From NCBI GenBank assembly GCA_963757065.1, contig CAVWQC010000007.1, positions 620,001 to 684,000 of the forward strand: a stretch of 64,000 bases of DNA, read 5' to 3'. Shown here one piece after another: positions 19,024 to 28,574 of this stretch (the stretch's first letter is position 1; each line of letters begins with the position of its first letter). This stretch comes from PNON01 sp963757065. Lineage in GTDB: Bacteria; Chloroflexota; Anaerolineae; Anaerolineales; Anaerolineaceae. Made by a program: the position numbers and the translations under genes. Below the pieces are notes generated by a model, which searched no databases, was not told the origin of the DNA, and worked only from the letters and a program-made list of their open reading frames with translations.

Positions 19024-19935
19024 CTATTTAGTGATGACGATTTCAGAAGAAGATTTTTTCTCATCCAACCAACTTATCAAAGCCTGATTTTGCATAAATT
19101 TTAATGCATCAGGAGTGAGTTTATGTGCGCCATCTTTTTCGATCACCTGAACAATGTGAAAACCTATTTCTGATTGAATAATTTGGCTGATCCCGCCTGC
19201 ATCCAAACTAAAGGCTGCATCGTCCACAGCGGGTTGAGTCAGATATCCACGCGGAAACCAGCCCAAATCACCTTTGGTAACAGGATCGTATAGCTCAGCG
19301 AGTGTTGCAAAATCTGAGCCAGATTGTAATTGGGCCAAAATTCCCCGCGCTTCACCCTCACTTAAGACCCGTATTTGACGGACATGCACCTGTTCAGCCA
19401 CGTCAGGAAGGTTCTTAATGATCTCATCCCGCATCCAGGTTGCATAGACAGAGCGTTCGAATGAGACCCTGAATGTTTGGTCAGTGTAGAAATTTTCATT
19501 TATCCACTTAGCAAGAGCATCCGTGCCACCAAGTTTTAGGGATAAGTCATCCAGTTTTGTCTGGATGTCACCTGACGAAACAGAAAAGCCGGCTTCAATT
19601 GCACCTTGTTTTAGAAGCAGTTGATCGACAAGTTCATCGATCACTTGATTTTCCTGGTCTGATGGATCAGGTAATTGGATACCTGCTTTAGTCACGCCGG
19701 ATTGAAAACGCTGAATTTCCTGTTGAAATTCAACAACAGTAATTCCTTCACCATTCACCTCCAAGGCCATTGGCTCTTTGATAAGCGTTGGTTCAATAGG
19801 GGTATTAGTTGGCACGTCTATTGTAACTATTGGTTGGACTGGAACTGGAGTTTGTTGTTTGCATCCAGCTAAGATCAGGGAAAGAATAAATAATAAACAA
19901 ATTACTTTTAGGTGAAAGTATCTGAGAATCAACAT
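19024..19935 (-). CDS. Parvulin-type peptidyl-prolyl isomerase lipoprotein
   Basis: 303 aa. The signal peptide ends in LILAGC, a lipobox, so the protein is an extracytoplasmic lipoprotein. A SurA/PrsA-like N-terminal chaperone region (VVEFQQEIQRFQSGVTKAG; VDQLLLKQGAIEAGF) is followed by a PpiC rotamase domain at about 175-280 (VHVRQIRVLSEGEARGILAQLQSG; DLGWFPRGYLTQPAVDDAAFSL; IGFHIVQVIEK). This architecture is that of PrsA/SurA foldases that assist secreted protein folding. It may serve the many exported proteins encoded nearby. Its downstream neighbour is the Thr/Pro-linker protein. Confidence 0.88.
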   Translation of the reverse strand: MLILRYFHLKVICLLFILSLILAGCKQQTPVPVQPIVTIDVPTNTPIEPTLIKEPMALEVNGEGITVVEFQQEIQRFQSGVTKAGIQLPDPSDQENQVIDELVDQLLLKQGAIEAGFSVSSGDIQTKLDDLSLKLGGTDALAKWINENFYTDQTFRVSFERSVYATWMRDEIIKNLPDVAEQVHVRQIRVLSEGEARGILAQLQSGSDFATLAELYDPVTKGDLGWFPRGYLTQPAVDDAAFSLDAGGISQIIQSEIGFHIVQVIEKDGAHKLTPDALKFMQNQALISWLDEKKSSSEIVITK

Positions 19936-20076
19936 AAAATAAATTATAACCTATTGCGCTGATGTGTTTTTGAGGCAAAAATTATATATGTTCAAGCAAG
20001 CGAAAATGCATTCTGCGATCTGGTTGATGAAGTAATTATTTTGGAGAAGGGTACAACTGTACCGGGAGAGAATATT

Positions 20077-21193
20077 ATGTCAAAGAAGATGATGGTTATT
20101 ATTGTGTTGGCAGCAATTGTCGTACTTGCTTTACCTATCAGTGCCGCTATGGCAACCAATAAAGGCACAATTCCCAGTATTTCTGTGGTCAGTGTTGTTC
20201 CTGGTACCGTAGTCACCGTCGAGACCCGGAATTTTCCGGCAGATTTGGATTTTGAAGTTACCATAGGCCCATATGGGTCATATGGTATCGATGGGACTTC
20301 TGGTCGGCACTACCAACTCAGGGAAAGGTGGAACATTCACTGCAACATATAATATCCCGGTGGAGTTGAAGGATTCGGCTCGTTTGGCCATCCGGCTGAG
20401 AAATCCAACCAAAGGCTATTACGCCTATAACTGGTTTGAGAATATTATTCCCACACCCGCGCCAACAAAAACCTCAGGCACTAAAACCACCCTTCCGGGT
20501 TATGTAGGCTTCCCGGCATTTACTATAACAGAAGTGGAAGCAGATAAATCGGTGAGCGTGGATGCAAAGAACTTCCCGGTTAAGGCGAATGTAGACGTAT
20601 CGATGAATGTCATCGGCACATTTGGTTCTGGTGGATACCTGGTCAAATCACAGTTTACCGGCGAAAAAGGTGAATTTACTGCTAAATATGATATTCCGAA
20701 AGAGCTGGCAGGCATTTACATGATCTCGATCCGAATTCAGGATCCAGCATCAGGATATTATGGGATCAACTGGTTCTTTAACCTCGATTACCCGGTAAAA
20801 GTGGAAATTGTGAGTACTCCAGCCGCGACGCCAAAACCCGGTGTAACTCCCACGCCCGGGACGAGTGGATCTGAGAGCGCACCAACAACTCCCGCTTATA
20901 CTGGCTATCCAAGGGTTGAGATCACTGCAGTCGAAAAAGATGTCAAAGTAACCATCCAGGCAATGAATTTACCACTGAATGAGAAGTTTGATGTTTACCT
21001 GGGTAATTTAGGTTCCATGGCTGTGGGTGGAACAAAAATCGCGACTCTTGAATCAGGCACCACTGGAACCGCAACAGCAACATATGATATTCCAGCTGAT
21101 CTGGTCGGCCTGGGTCAGATCTCTGTTCGCCTGGCAGGTACGACCTCTGATTACTACGGGTACAACTGGTTCTACAACCAGACATACCCGTAA
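20077..21193 (+). CDS. Secreted protein with three repeated beta domains (frame-broken)
   Basis: Begins MSKKMMVIIVLAAIVVLALPISAAMA, a signal peptide; GGGAGAG upstream supports the ATG at 20077 rather than 20041. One extra T near 20298 breaks the first repeat; dropping it gives about 371 aa. Three units of about 90 residues follow, separated by Thr/Pro linkers. Each starts PSISVVSV, PAFTITEV or PRVEITAV, has a Val/Thr strand pair, then T(F/A)TATY(N/D)IP-(V/A)-L, and ends GYYAYNWF, GYYGINWF or DYYGYNWF. I do not recognise the domain. The repeats suggest an extracellular structural or binding role. A terminator follows directly. Confidence 0.7.
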
Positions 21194-21211
21194 TCGCTAG
21201 ATAAAATGCAT

Positions 21212-21246
21212 AAGCATGCGGAAAATTCTACCGCATGCTTTTTTTA
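21212..21246 (+). terminator. Intrinsic terminator after the repeat protein
   Basis: Perfect 10-bp stem AAGCATGCGG / CCGCATGCTT (21212-21221 with 21231-21240), 9-base loop, followed by TTTTT. Confidence 0.92.
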
Positions 21247-21330
21247 TTAATCCATGATAAGGATTTTTTAGTAAGATGTTGGAATATTATTGGGTGATAA
21301 AATAAAACACTTCGATCATAGGAAAAGCAC

Positions 21331-22941
21331 ATGAAAAATCGCATCATAGTTATTTCGTCAGTTGTCTTTTTACTCGCCATTGCATTAGGAGCATATTTGG
21401 GGGCAAACCGAATGATCAATTCGATCTATGCATATCGAAGTCCAATATCTGCTGAATCCCCAAAACCGGGTCCGTCGATTGGTAAACCCCAATCAGAGAA
21501 AGTAGTCTTCATACTGATCGATGCTCTACGATTGGATACATCAACCAACATAGAGGTGATGCCTTATCTACATCAATTGCAGAGTTCAGGGGCTTATGCC
21601 ATAATGCACAGCCAAACCCCCTCATACTCGGCACCTGGTTACTCAACGATTTTTACTGGTGCCTGGCCGTTTATGAATGATGGACCCGCCTTCAACCTGG
21701 ATTATGAGGAAATTCCTGTTTGGACACAGGATAACCTTTTTTCTGCAGTTCACAGAAATGGGATTACAACAGGCATTGCAGCCTATAATTGGTTCGAGAA
21801 ACTTGTCCCCCAGCAGGATGTCGACTTAAAATTCTATACTCCTGGTGAAGATAATATCGCTGATGAAAGCGTTGTCGATGCTGCAATTGGCTGGTTGGAA
21901 CAACCTGGAAATCAGTTTATCCTGGTCCATATTGATCAGGTTGATTACGCTGGGCACCATGAAGGCGGACCACAGAGCCAGGCCTGGTTGGATGCAGCCA
22001 ATCGGGCAGACTCCCTTGTAGCTCTAATAGGCTCAAAGCTGGATCTGAAGAAAGACACAATTATAGTGCTTAGTGATCATGGGCAGATTGACCCGGGTGG
22101 TCATGGTGGTCATGAACCAATCGTTTTGGTTGAACCTTTTATCATGGCTGGTAAAGGGGTAGTACCAGGTGAGTACCCTGATATACAAATGGTGGATGTC
22201 GCCCCAACGATCTCTGCTCTACTTGGCGCTAACATTCCGTCCTCCAGCACAGGAAATGTAATTACTGAAATGCTGGATTTACCGCCTGAGTATGTGGATG
22301 TATATCAAAATTCGGAAGTCTCCATTCATAACAATTTAGCGCAAATATATGGGAAGGCCATTAATCAGCCCCTGCGAGAAGGTCAATCCATTGAATCGAT
22401 TCGACAAAGCAAATTGGTGAAAGAACGATCGGTCCGTATACCTCTAACCTTGATAATACTAATTCTTCCTCCCTTAATACTTTTAATGCGAAAAAATACG
22501 CAGTTAAAATACTGGTTACCCGGATCTTTGATCGCATTTTTAGGTTTCCATTTGCGATATGGCATCATCGATAGGAAATCTTACTCTTTCAGTGCCATTC
22601 TCACTCCAGAAGATTTAATCATTTACTGCGCGATCACTGCTGCGCTGGCTGCATTAGTCGGGTTTATCTTTATCCTTGTTTTTCTTCGACCAAAGTTGAA
22701 TGATCGTATGGATGCCGCCAAATTCGCTCTTGGTTATGTTTTCACGTCGTTATATATATGGCTCTTACCCCTCAGTTGGAATTTTATGCTAAACGGTTTT
22801 ATCCCGACCTGGACTCTTCCCCAATTGGACGCCTATTTTATTGGGCTACTATCCATGGTCATTATCATCATTGTCTCGATTTCGGGTTTGTTAATCACAT
22901 TCATCTATTCACTGCTCAGTCGATTATTATTCAAGGCTTAA
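21331..22941 (+). CDS. Membrane alkaline-phosphatase-superfamily phosphodiesterase/phosphotransferase
   Basis: 536 aa. An N-terminal signal anchor (residues 5-28) precedes an alkaline-phosphatase-fold domain: VFILIDALRLDTS (metal Asp), SQTPSYSAPGYSTIFTGAWP (nucleophile region), HIDQVDYAGHHEGG and VLSDHGQIDPGGHGGHEP (metal ligands), and DVAPTISALLGANIP. The order matches type I phosphodiesterases and GPI-ethanolamine-phosphate transferases. The C-terminal 150 residues form about four to five TM helices. It probably cleaves or transfers phosphate esters on the outer face of the membrane; the substrate is unknown. The gene stands alone after a terminator. Confidence 0.82.
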   Translation: MKNRIIVISSVVFLLAIALGAYLGANRMINSIYAYRSPISAESPKPGPSIGKPQSEKVVFILIDALRLDTSTNIEVMPYLHQLQSSGAYAIMHSQTPSYSAPGYSTIFTGAWPFMNDGPAFNLDYEEIPVWTQDNLFSAVHRNGITTGIAAYNWFEKLVPQQDVDLKFYTPGEDNIADESVVDAAIGWLEQPGNQFILVHIDQVDYAGHHEGGPQSQAWLDAANRADSLVALIGSKLDLKKDTIIVLSDHGQIDPGGHGGHEPIVLVEPFIMAGKGVVPGEYPDIQMVDVAPTISALLGANIPSSSTGNVITEMLDLPPEYVDVYQNSEVSIHNNLAQIYGKAINQPLREGQSIESIRQSKLVKERSVRIPLTLIILILPPLILLMRKNTQLKYWLPGSLIAFLGFHLRYGIIDRKSYSFSAILTPEDLIIYCAITAALAALVGFIFILVFLRPKLNDRMDAAKFALGYVFTSLYIWLLPLSWNFMLNGFIPTWTLPQLDAYFIGLLSMVIIIIVSISGLLITFIYSLLSRLLFKA

Positions 22942-23510
22942 GAATCAATCAACATTTTACGGGCGACCAGGCTGGCCACTGCTTTCCGTCCACCATGACC
23001 TGAATTCACCCATCCTTCTGAATAGGAAATGATGTCAAGATCGGAAAAGAATCCACGTAATTCTCCTGCTTTTAAGAGTCTCTCTGAACTGATATCTGGT
23101 TTGATTGATAGCATCTCATCAGTGAGTGTTTCAAACAGGAGAATTCCACCCGGTTTTAATGAACGGTAATATTGGCGACAAAGTAGTCTGTCCAAATAAT
23201 AAAAATTACAGATCAGGTCAAATGTATTATCTGGTAACCTGAATCTGGATAGGTCTGCCAATATTGTCCAAACTGAGGGGAAATGTGTATGGACATATTT
23301 GACCGCCACTTCAGATCGGTCAACTCCAAGTACTTGAAATTTCTTTTCCAATAGAAATGGAAGATCATTCCCCATACCCATTGCTGCTTCGAATGCCAGT
23401 CCACCTGAAGGTAAGATGTCTGCATAATCCTGCAGTAAATTTCGGGGAGGTCCTAGCCAGTTGGAAGGATCTGAGGAGTAACGCTGGTTCCAATCCATAG
23501 AGTTGTCCAA
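22938..23510 (-). CDS. Class I SAM-dependent methyltransferase, TehB/thiopurine-like
   Basis: 190 aa. DWNQRYSSDPSNWLGPPRNLLQDY is the usual opening of TehB-type enzymes. The SAM-binding motif I is degenerate (LAFEAAMGMGNDLPFL, with AAMGMG in place of the usual D-GxGxG). It continues VLGVDRSEVAVKYV (acidic loop) and LPDNTFDLICNFYYLDRLL (motif IV), then LKPGGILLFET (motif V). Methylates a small molecule or an oxyanion; substrate not predictable. Convergent with the phosphodiesterase, sharing the last four bases with its 3' end. Confidence 0.82.
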   Translation of the reverse strand: MDNSMDWNQRYSSDPSNWLGPPRNLLQDYADILPSGGLAFEAAMGMGNDLPFLLEKKFQVLGVDRSEVAVKYVHTHFPSVWTILADLSRFRLPDNTFDLICNFYYLDRLLCRQYYRSLKPGGILLFETLTDEMLSIKPDISSERLLKAGELRGFFSDLDIISYSEGWVNSGHGGRKAVASLVARKMLIDS

Positions 23511-23578
23511 AATGAAGCAATCAACTAAAAAAGAAAGAATTATAATAACTTTACTTCAAATATTATTATCGAGGTAGT

Positions 23579-24814
23579 GTGTCGACAGATTATCCGAAAT
23601 CATCACCCAACGGTATCTTTGTTTCATTTCAGCATCCAAATTTTCGGCTTTGGTTTTCCGGTCAACTCGTATCTCTGGTTGGTACATGGATGCAATCCAC
23701 TGCTCAGGGATACCTGATCTATGTCTTAACCGGTTCGTCTGCTTATCTCGGGTATATTGCCATAGCGTCAGGAATTCCTACCTGGTTTTTTACATTATAT
23801 GGCGGCGTTATCGCCGATCGAATTTCCAGAAGGACATTGTTGGTGATCACCCAAACTGCGATGATGGTTTTGGCTTTTATTCTATCTGCCCTGGTGTTTA
23901 CAAACACAGTCAAACCCTGGCACATTTTAGTCCTAGCTTTTTTATTGGGAATCGCAACAGCCTTCGATGCACCTGCGCGGCAATCCTTCGTCCGGGAATT
24001 GGTTAGCAGGGAGCATATGACGAACGCTATTGCACTAAATTCATCGATTTTTAACCTTGGTACAGTGGCGGGACCAGCTATTGCTGGATTGACATACGCT
24101 GCGATTGGGCCGGCCTGGTGTTTTGCAATAAACGGGGTGTCTTTCATAGCAGTTATCATTGCACTTCTCATAATGAAGATTGATCAACAAATCATTAAGA
24201 CGGAAAAATCCAGCGCAATGCTTGAATTAAAAGAGGGTATTGCCTATGTAAAGAATAACAAGATCATTCGTTCACTTATCTTAAATATGGCATTTCTAAG
24301 TGTTTTCGGGGCAGGTGTGATTGCGTTAATACCTGCCTGGGCAGTAGAAGTGTTAAAGGGGGATGTAAGGATGAATGGTTGGCTGCTCTCTTCCAGAGGA
24401 GCCGGGGCTTTGATAGGTACATTACTTATTGCTTATATTGGAAACCGGAAAGCACGTGGAAAACTATGGGCATTTGGAAATCTCACAATGCCAGTGCTTT
24501 GGATAATCTTTTCATTGATCACAAATGTCCCGTTTTCACTCACGGTTGCAGTATTTATTGGGCTATCATTTGTTATTTCCGTAAACCTGTCAAATGCCAT
24601 GATCCAAACTGAGGTGACTGATAAACTACGCGGAAGAGTAATGGCAATTTTTACATTGACATTTTTCGGATTAACGCCAGTTGGATCATTGTTGGCAGGG
24701 GTTTTTGCAGAAAAATATGGTGAACAGATTACGGTTCTTTCCAGTGGAATTATTCTACTGGCTCTGGCAATTTTCACTGCGTTACGTATGCCATATCTGA
24801 GGAAAGTGGACTGA
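23579..24814 (+). CDS. MFS transporter, DHA3/EntS-like
   Basis: 411 aa, 12 predicted TM helices. PNFRLWFSGQLVSLVGTWMQSTAQGYLIYVLTGSS is typical of the DHA3 group (enterobactin and macrolide exporters), followed by GGVIADRISRRTLLV (loop 2-3 motif) and DAPARQSFVRELVSREHMTNAIALNSSIFNLGTVAGPAIAG. GTG start with GAGGT upstream. An exporter of a drug or siderophore is possible, but no biosynthetic neighbour indicates a substrate. Confidence 0.87.
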   Translation: MSTDYPKSSPNGIFVSFQHPNFRLWFSGQLVSLVGTWMQSTAQGYLIYVLTGSSAYLGYIAIASGIPTWFFTLYGGVIADRISRRTLLVITQTAMMVLAFILSALVFTNTVKPWHILVLAFLLGIATAFDAPARQSFVRELVSREHMTNAIALNSSIFNLGTVAGPAIAGLTYAAIGPAWCFAINGVSFIAVIIALLIMKIDQQIIKTEKSSAMLELKEGIAYVKNNKIIRSLILNMAFLSVFGAGVIALIPAWAVEVLKGDVRMNGWLLSSRGAGALIGTLLIAYIGNRKARGKLWAFGNLTMPVLWIIFSLITNVPFSLTVAVFIGLSFVISVNLSNAMIQTEVTDKLRGRVMAIFTLTFFGLTPVGSLLAGVFAEKYGEQITVLSSGIILLALAIFTALRMPYLRKVD

Positions 24815-24867
24815 TCCTAGACAATAATGGCAGTTTTGGAAAATATATTGGTCAATGTGCAAAGCAG

Positions 24868-25992
24868 TTACTTTAACGGGTAGTTTCCGAATTCTTTAGC
24901 AGATTTGTAGCATGCAATGACGTTACTTGCGGGCACGCTCAAATCCAGATGAGTAGAAGGAGAGAGAACATACCCTCCCCCGGATCCCAATGTTGTAATT
25001 GTCCTTTGAATATTTTCAACTACCTGATCTTCCGTACCGGACAGCATTGATTTGGGATCGATGGCACCCCAAAAACAAACATGCCCCCCATATTGAGCTT
25101 TAATTTTGGTCAGGTCAATTCCTGGCTGTTCAGATATCCCGTGGATAATATCCACCCCCATTGAACATAACCGGCTGATGAATAGTTCGATATTTCCGCT
25201 TGAATGGAAGAGGATCCTTGAGCGTGGGGCAGCGTTCCGGATCATGTCGATCATGATTTGCCAGGTTGGTGCAAAAATCCGATCAAACATCTTTGGTGAA
25301 ATATATGGCCGGATCCCGGCATAATCATCACCGGGTAGCTCAACAATATCGAGGTAATCGCCAGCTTCGTTGAGTAGGATCTCAAGTGACCGGCATAAAA
25401 CATTAGATACTTTTTGGACAAGAGTAAAGGAAAATTCTTCATCATTAATCAGATCTGACAAAAACTTTTCTCTTGACCGCAAGGCACAACAACGTTGAAA
25501 AGGCCCGAGAGTATCTATTGCCTTTCCAACGACTGCAAAATCAGTCTCTTCTTTGAGGTATTTCGCCCTCTTTTTGAAGTCTTCAATCCGCATATATTTC
25601 CATGATACCGGAAATGGATAATTAGCCAGGTCTGATGCAGAAGAATTCAATAAAGGCGGATCTACTGGTGTCAAACTTCCTGCATTTTCAAGGAATTTCA
25701 CCCCCCAACAGTCTTTGCCGCCTCCACGGGTAGCACCCCCCAGATCTGTGAATCCGGTATCAACATACCGGGTATCCACATCCAGTGCTGCCAATATCCG
25801 ATCATCCATGTAGTTATAGTCATTCCCCTTAAAGCTTCGAGTTGGTAATAACGGAGAACCCAAATTGAGTAATTTGAGAAGATCAAAATATACAACATCA
25901 GAAATACTATAATCACTTCCCCAAAGGGCAAGGGGAACGCGATCTGGTTCACGTAAGTTGACAGCAGCCATTACTCGTTGACGATGATCCAT
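24868..25992 (-). CDS. Uroporphyrinogen decarboxylase (URO-D) family protein
   Basis: 374 aa. Starts MDHRQRVMAAVNLREPDRVPLALWG, as in the URO-D superfamily that includes HemE and corrinoid:CoM methyltransferases (MtaA/CmuA type). LDIVELPGDDYAGIRPYISPKMFDRIFAPTWQIMID and RILFHSSGNIELFISRLCSMGVDIIHGISEQPGIDL carry the family barrel motifs; the conserved CFWGAIDP follows. The HemE arginine-rich N-terminal signature is not matched well and no haem neighbours are present, so a methyltransferase-like or unknown role is more likely than tetrapyrrole synthesis. It stands alone. Confidence 0.85.
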   Translation of the reverse strand: MDHRQRVMAAVNLREPDRVPLALWGSDYSISDVVYFDLLKLLNLGSPLLPTRSFKGNDYNYMDDRILAALDVDTRYVDTGFTDLGGATRGGGKDCWGVKFLENAGSLTPVDPPLLNSSASDLANYPFPVSWKYMRIEDFKKRAKYLKEETDFAVVGKAIDTLGPFQRCCALRSREKFLSDLINDEEFSFTLVQKVSNVLCRSLEILLNEAGDYLDIVELPGDDYAGIRPYISPKMFDRIFAPTWQIMIDMIRNAAPRSRILFHSSGNIELFISRLCSMGVDIIHGISEQPGIDLTKIKAQYGGHVCFWGAIDPKSMLSGTEDQVVENIQRTITTLGSGGGYVLSPSTHLDLSVPASNVIACYKSAKEFGNYPLK

Positions 25993-26135
25993 TGACCTCT
26001 CCTATGGGATTTTTGTCCTTGATAATAAATAATTATATGTTATTAATACCCCATGATGTCAAATCCTGTCAAAAGCGAAGTCGCATATCCATTATTTCTT
26101 GCTGATTGCCACTTGATTAGTTCGATAATAAATGG

Positions 26136-26168
26136 TATTCTAATAGAATATCATTCTTTATAGAGAAT
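26136..26168 (+). promoter_or_regulatory. Two palindromes upstream of the PerR-like gene
   Basis: TATTCTAATAGAATA (26136-26150) is a perfect 7-1-7 palindrome with the layout of Fur/PerR boxes. Right after it, ATTCTTTATAGAGAAT (26153-26168) has matching ATTCT/AGAAT arms. The gene starts 10 bases later, so binding here would repress it. A further AT-rich palindrome, TTTAATAATTAAA (26647-26659), lies upstream of the catalase. Confidence 0.6.
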
Positions 26169-26177
26169 CATTATCCT

Positions 26178-26624
26178 ATGACAGATCCTGAAATTAGATA
26201 CCAAAAAATTATCAGCAAACTCCAGGAGCGATGGTTTCCGATTAACGTCTCACCGGTTGGCACTTGCCAAACTCCTGGCATCATCATTAGGGCACCCCAA
26301 TGCCACTCAATTATTTGAGTCTCTAAAGAGGCAATTTCCCACTATCAGCCTGGCCACCATTTACAAGACACTGGCATTACTCAAGGATGAAGGGGAAATT
26401 CTCGAAATTGATCTCCGCACCGATAGCCGGTATGATGGCAATAAACCATATCCTCATCCACATCTTATTTGTAACTCGCTGCAACAAGATCATTGATGGA
26501 GATGACCTAAGCGGGTTAGTAAACCTTAATACGGAAATTGAAAGCATGTACCATTTTCAAATTTCACACCACCAACTCGTATTTTTTCGGTTTATGTGAT
26601 GAATGTCAAAGCATGGATCAATAA
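26178..26624 (+). CDS. Fur-family regulator, probably PerR (frame-broken three times)
   Basis: Reading through extra bases near 26232, 26473 and 26590 gives about 148 aa: ISKLQERGFRLTSHRLALAKLLASSLGHPNATQLFESLKRQFPTISLATIYKTLALLKDEGE, the Fur winged helix, then a metal domain with C-x2-C in LICTRCNK and GLCDECQ. The catalase gene lies 127 bases downstream on the same strand, and peroxide-sensing PerR typically controls catalase, hence the call. The start ATG at 26178 is well placed. Three breaks in 450 bases could mean decay, but the reconstructed protein is complete. Confidence 0.72.
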
Positions 26625-26751
26625 ATCACCAGATTAATCCTGGAAATTTAATAATTAAAATTTTGTTGTCATTATTCCCGGATTAATTATATAGAAGTAA
26701 TAAATTCAAAAGATTTAATAGATAGACCCACAAAAAGAAAGGAAAAATATA

Positions 26752-28215
26752 ATGAAAGACAAGAAAAAGCAATTGACAACCATTGCCGGGGCTCCAGTAC
26801 CGGATAATCAAAATGCAATGACAGCCGGGAAACGCGGACCTATGTTGTTGCAGGACGTTTGGTTTTTAGAGAAACTGGCACATTTTGATAGGGAAGTCAT
26901 TCCAGAACGTCGAATGCACGCCAAAGGATCAGGCGCTTTCGGAACCTTCACAGTAACCCATGATATCACCCGCTATACCAAAGCAAAGATCTTCTCCGAA
27001 ATTGGAAAGAAGACCGATCTATTTGTACGTTTTTCAACAGTAGCCGGTGAACGTGGTGCTGCAGATGCAGAGCGGGATATCCGCGGTTTTGCTGTCAAAT
27101 TCTATACCGAAGAAGGTAACTGGGATCTGGTCGGAAATAATACACCAGTTTTCTTCTTGCGCGACCCGCTCAAATTCCCTGACTTAAATCATGCAGTTAA
27201 ACGGGACCCCCACACAAATATGCGCAGTGCGAAAAATAACTGGGATTTTTGGACTTCCCTTCCGGAGGCCCTGCATCAGGTTACCATCACCATGAGTGAA
27301 CGTGGCATCCCTGCCAGTTATCGGAATATGCATGGCTTTGGCAGCCATACTTTCAGCATGATCAATGCCAAGGGCGAACGGAATTGGGTAAAATTTACCT
27401 GGGTATGCCAACAAGGAATAAAAAACCTGACTGATCAAGAGGCAGAGGCGATTGTTGCGAAGGATCGGGAAAGTCATCAGCGCGACCTAATCGAAAATAT
27501 TGAAAAGGGTAATTTTCCAAAATGGAAGTTGGCCATTCAGGTCATGACAGAAAAACAGGCTGAAAAACATCCATACAATCCTTTTGATCTGTCCAAGGTT
27601 TGGTATCACAAAGATTTTCCGCTGATGGATGTGGGTATCATGGAATTAAACCGCAACCCTGAAAACTACTTTGCAGACGTGGAACAAGCTGCCTTTAATC
27701 CAGCCAATATTGTTCCAGGAATTGGTTTCTCCCCGGATAAGATGCTGCAGGGAAGGTTATTCTCGTACGGTGATGCCCAGCGTTATCGCCTGGGAGTGAA
27801 CCATCACTCGATTCCAGTGAATGCTTCCAAGGCTCCTCATCACAGCTATCATCGCGATGGAGCCATGCGTGTGGATGGAAATTACGGCAGCACCCTGGGA
27901 TATGAGCCAAATAGTTATGGGGAATGGGAAGAACAACCGGAATTTGCTGAGCCGCCCTTGAAACTTGAAGGTGCAGCCGACCATTGGAATTTCCGTGAAG
28001 ATGATGATGATTATTACACCCAACCCGGGAAACTATTCCGGTTAATGAATGCCAATCAACAGGCTGCCCTTTTCGGTAACACTGCCCGGGCTATGGGCGA
28101 TGCACCCAGGGAAGTCAAGATCCGGCATATCGGCAACTGTCTGAAAGCCGACCCCGCTTACGGGAAAGGTGTGGCAGATGCGTTAGGCATCCCCTTGAAT
28201 GAAGTGCCCAAGTAA
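26752..28215 (+). CDS. katA: Monofunctional haem catalase
   Basis: 487 aa, a small-subunit (clade 3 type) catalase that dismutates hydrogen peroxide. Motifs: GAPVPDNQNAMTAGKRGPMLLQDVWFLEKLAHFDREVIPERRMHAKGSGAFG with the distal His, RFSTVAGERGAADAERDIRGFAVKFYTEEGNWDLVGNNTPVFF, and the proximal Tyr region LFSYGDAQRYRLGVNHHSIPVN. AAGGAAAAAT precedes the ATG. Probably under the PerR-like gene upstream. It shows that the organism meets oxygen or peroxide. A terminator follows 20 bases after the stop. Confidence 0.96.
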   Translation: MKDKKKQLTTIAGAPVPDNQNAMTAGKRGPMLLQDVWFLEKLAHFDREVIPERRMHAKGSGAFGTFTVTHDITRYTKAKIFSEIGKKTDLFVRFSTVAGERGAADAERDIRGFAVKFYTEEGNWDLVGNNTPVFFLRDPLKFPDLNHAVKRDPHTNMRSAKNNWDFWTSLPEALHQVTITMSERGIPASYRNMHGFGSHTFSMINAKGERNWVKFTWVCQQGIKNLTDQEAEAIVAKDRESHQRDLIENIEKGNFPKWKLAIQVMTEKQAEKHPYNPFDLSKVWYHKDFPLMDVGIMELNRNPENYFADVEQAAFNPANIVPGIGFSPDKMLQGRLFSYGDAQRYRLGVNHHSIPVNASKAPHHSYHRDGAMRVDGNYGSTLGYEPNSYGEWEEQPEFAEPPLKLEGAADHWNFREDDDDYYTQPGKLFRLMNANQQAALFGNTARAMGDAPREVKIRHIGNCLKADPAYGKGVADALGIPLNEVPK

Positions 28216-28234
28216 CTTTATTTTCAAACCTTAT

Positions 28235-28272
28235 AAAAGGACTGCTGCCAATAATTGGAGCAGTTCTTTTAT
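28235..28272 (+). terminator. Terminator after catalase
   Basis: Stem AAAAGGACTGCT / AGCAGTTCTTTT (28235-28246 with 28259-28270), one G-U pair, 12-base loop, U-rich 3' side. Confidence 0.85.
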
Positions 28273-28574
28273 ATTGCATTTCTTCCTACTTAATCAAGGA
28301 AATCTACTTGTCAGAATCTGCTGGCTGAGCAACACCAATCTACACCAGGCACGAGTGGCGATTATTTGATTTATCCAAACCCGAAGGGATAATTTGCTTT
28401 AAATCGCACAATGCCTAATCCCGGATTCGTTTTCCAACGAAAAAAACACCTCACATCCATCAAAAGAGTCGAATTCATGTATGTAAACATAAAAATTTTG
28501 AATTTGGGTGTTTTTTTTGGACCAATTTCTCCTTATAATGTGATTATCAGTCAGGGTCGATATTAGGAGGAAAA
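28273..28574. other. Intergenic region before a lipoprotein gene
   Basis: No gene seen. A-rich CGAAAAAAACACC (about 28438-28450) is complementary to GGTGTTTTTTTTGG (about 28507-28520), which could fold over a 55-base interior. A TATAAT at 28534-28539 and AGGAGGAAAA just before 28575 serve the downstream gene. Confidence 0.4.

Noticed and set aside
28438..28520. Small RNA gene between katA and the lipoprotein gene
   Set aside because: The complementary A-rich and T-rich arms are simple sequence; no promoter plus terminator pair is convincing.
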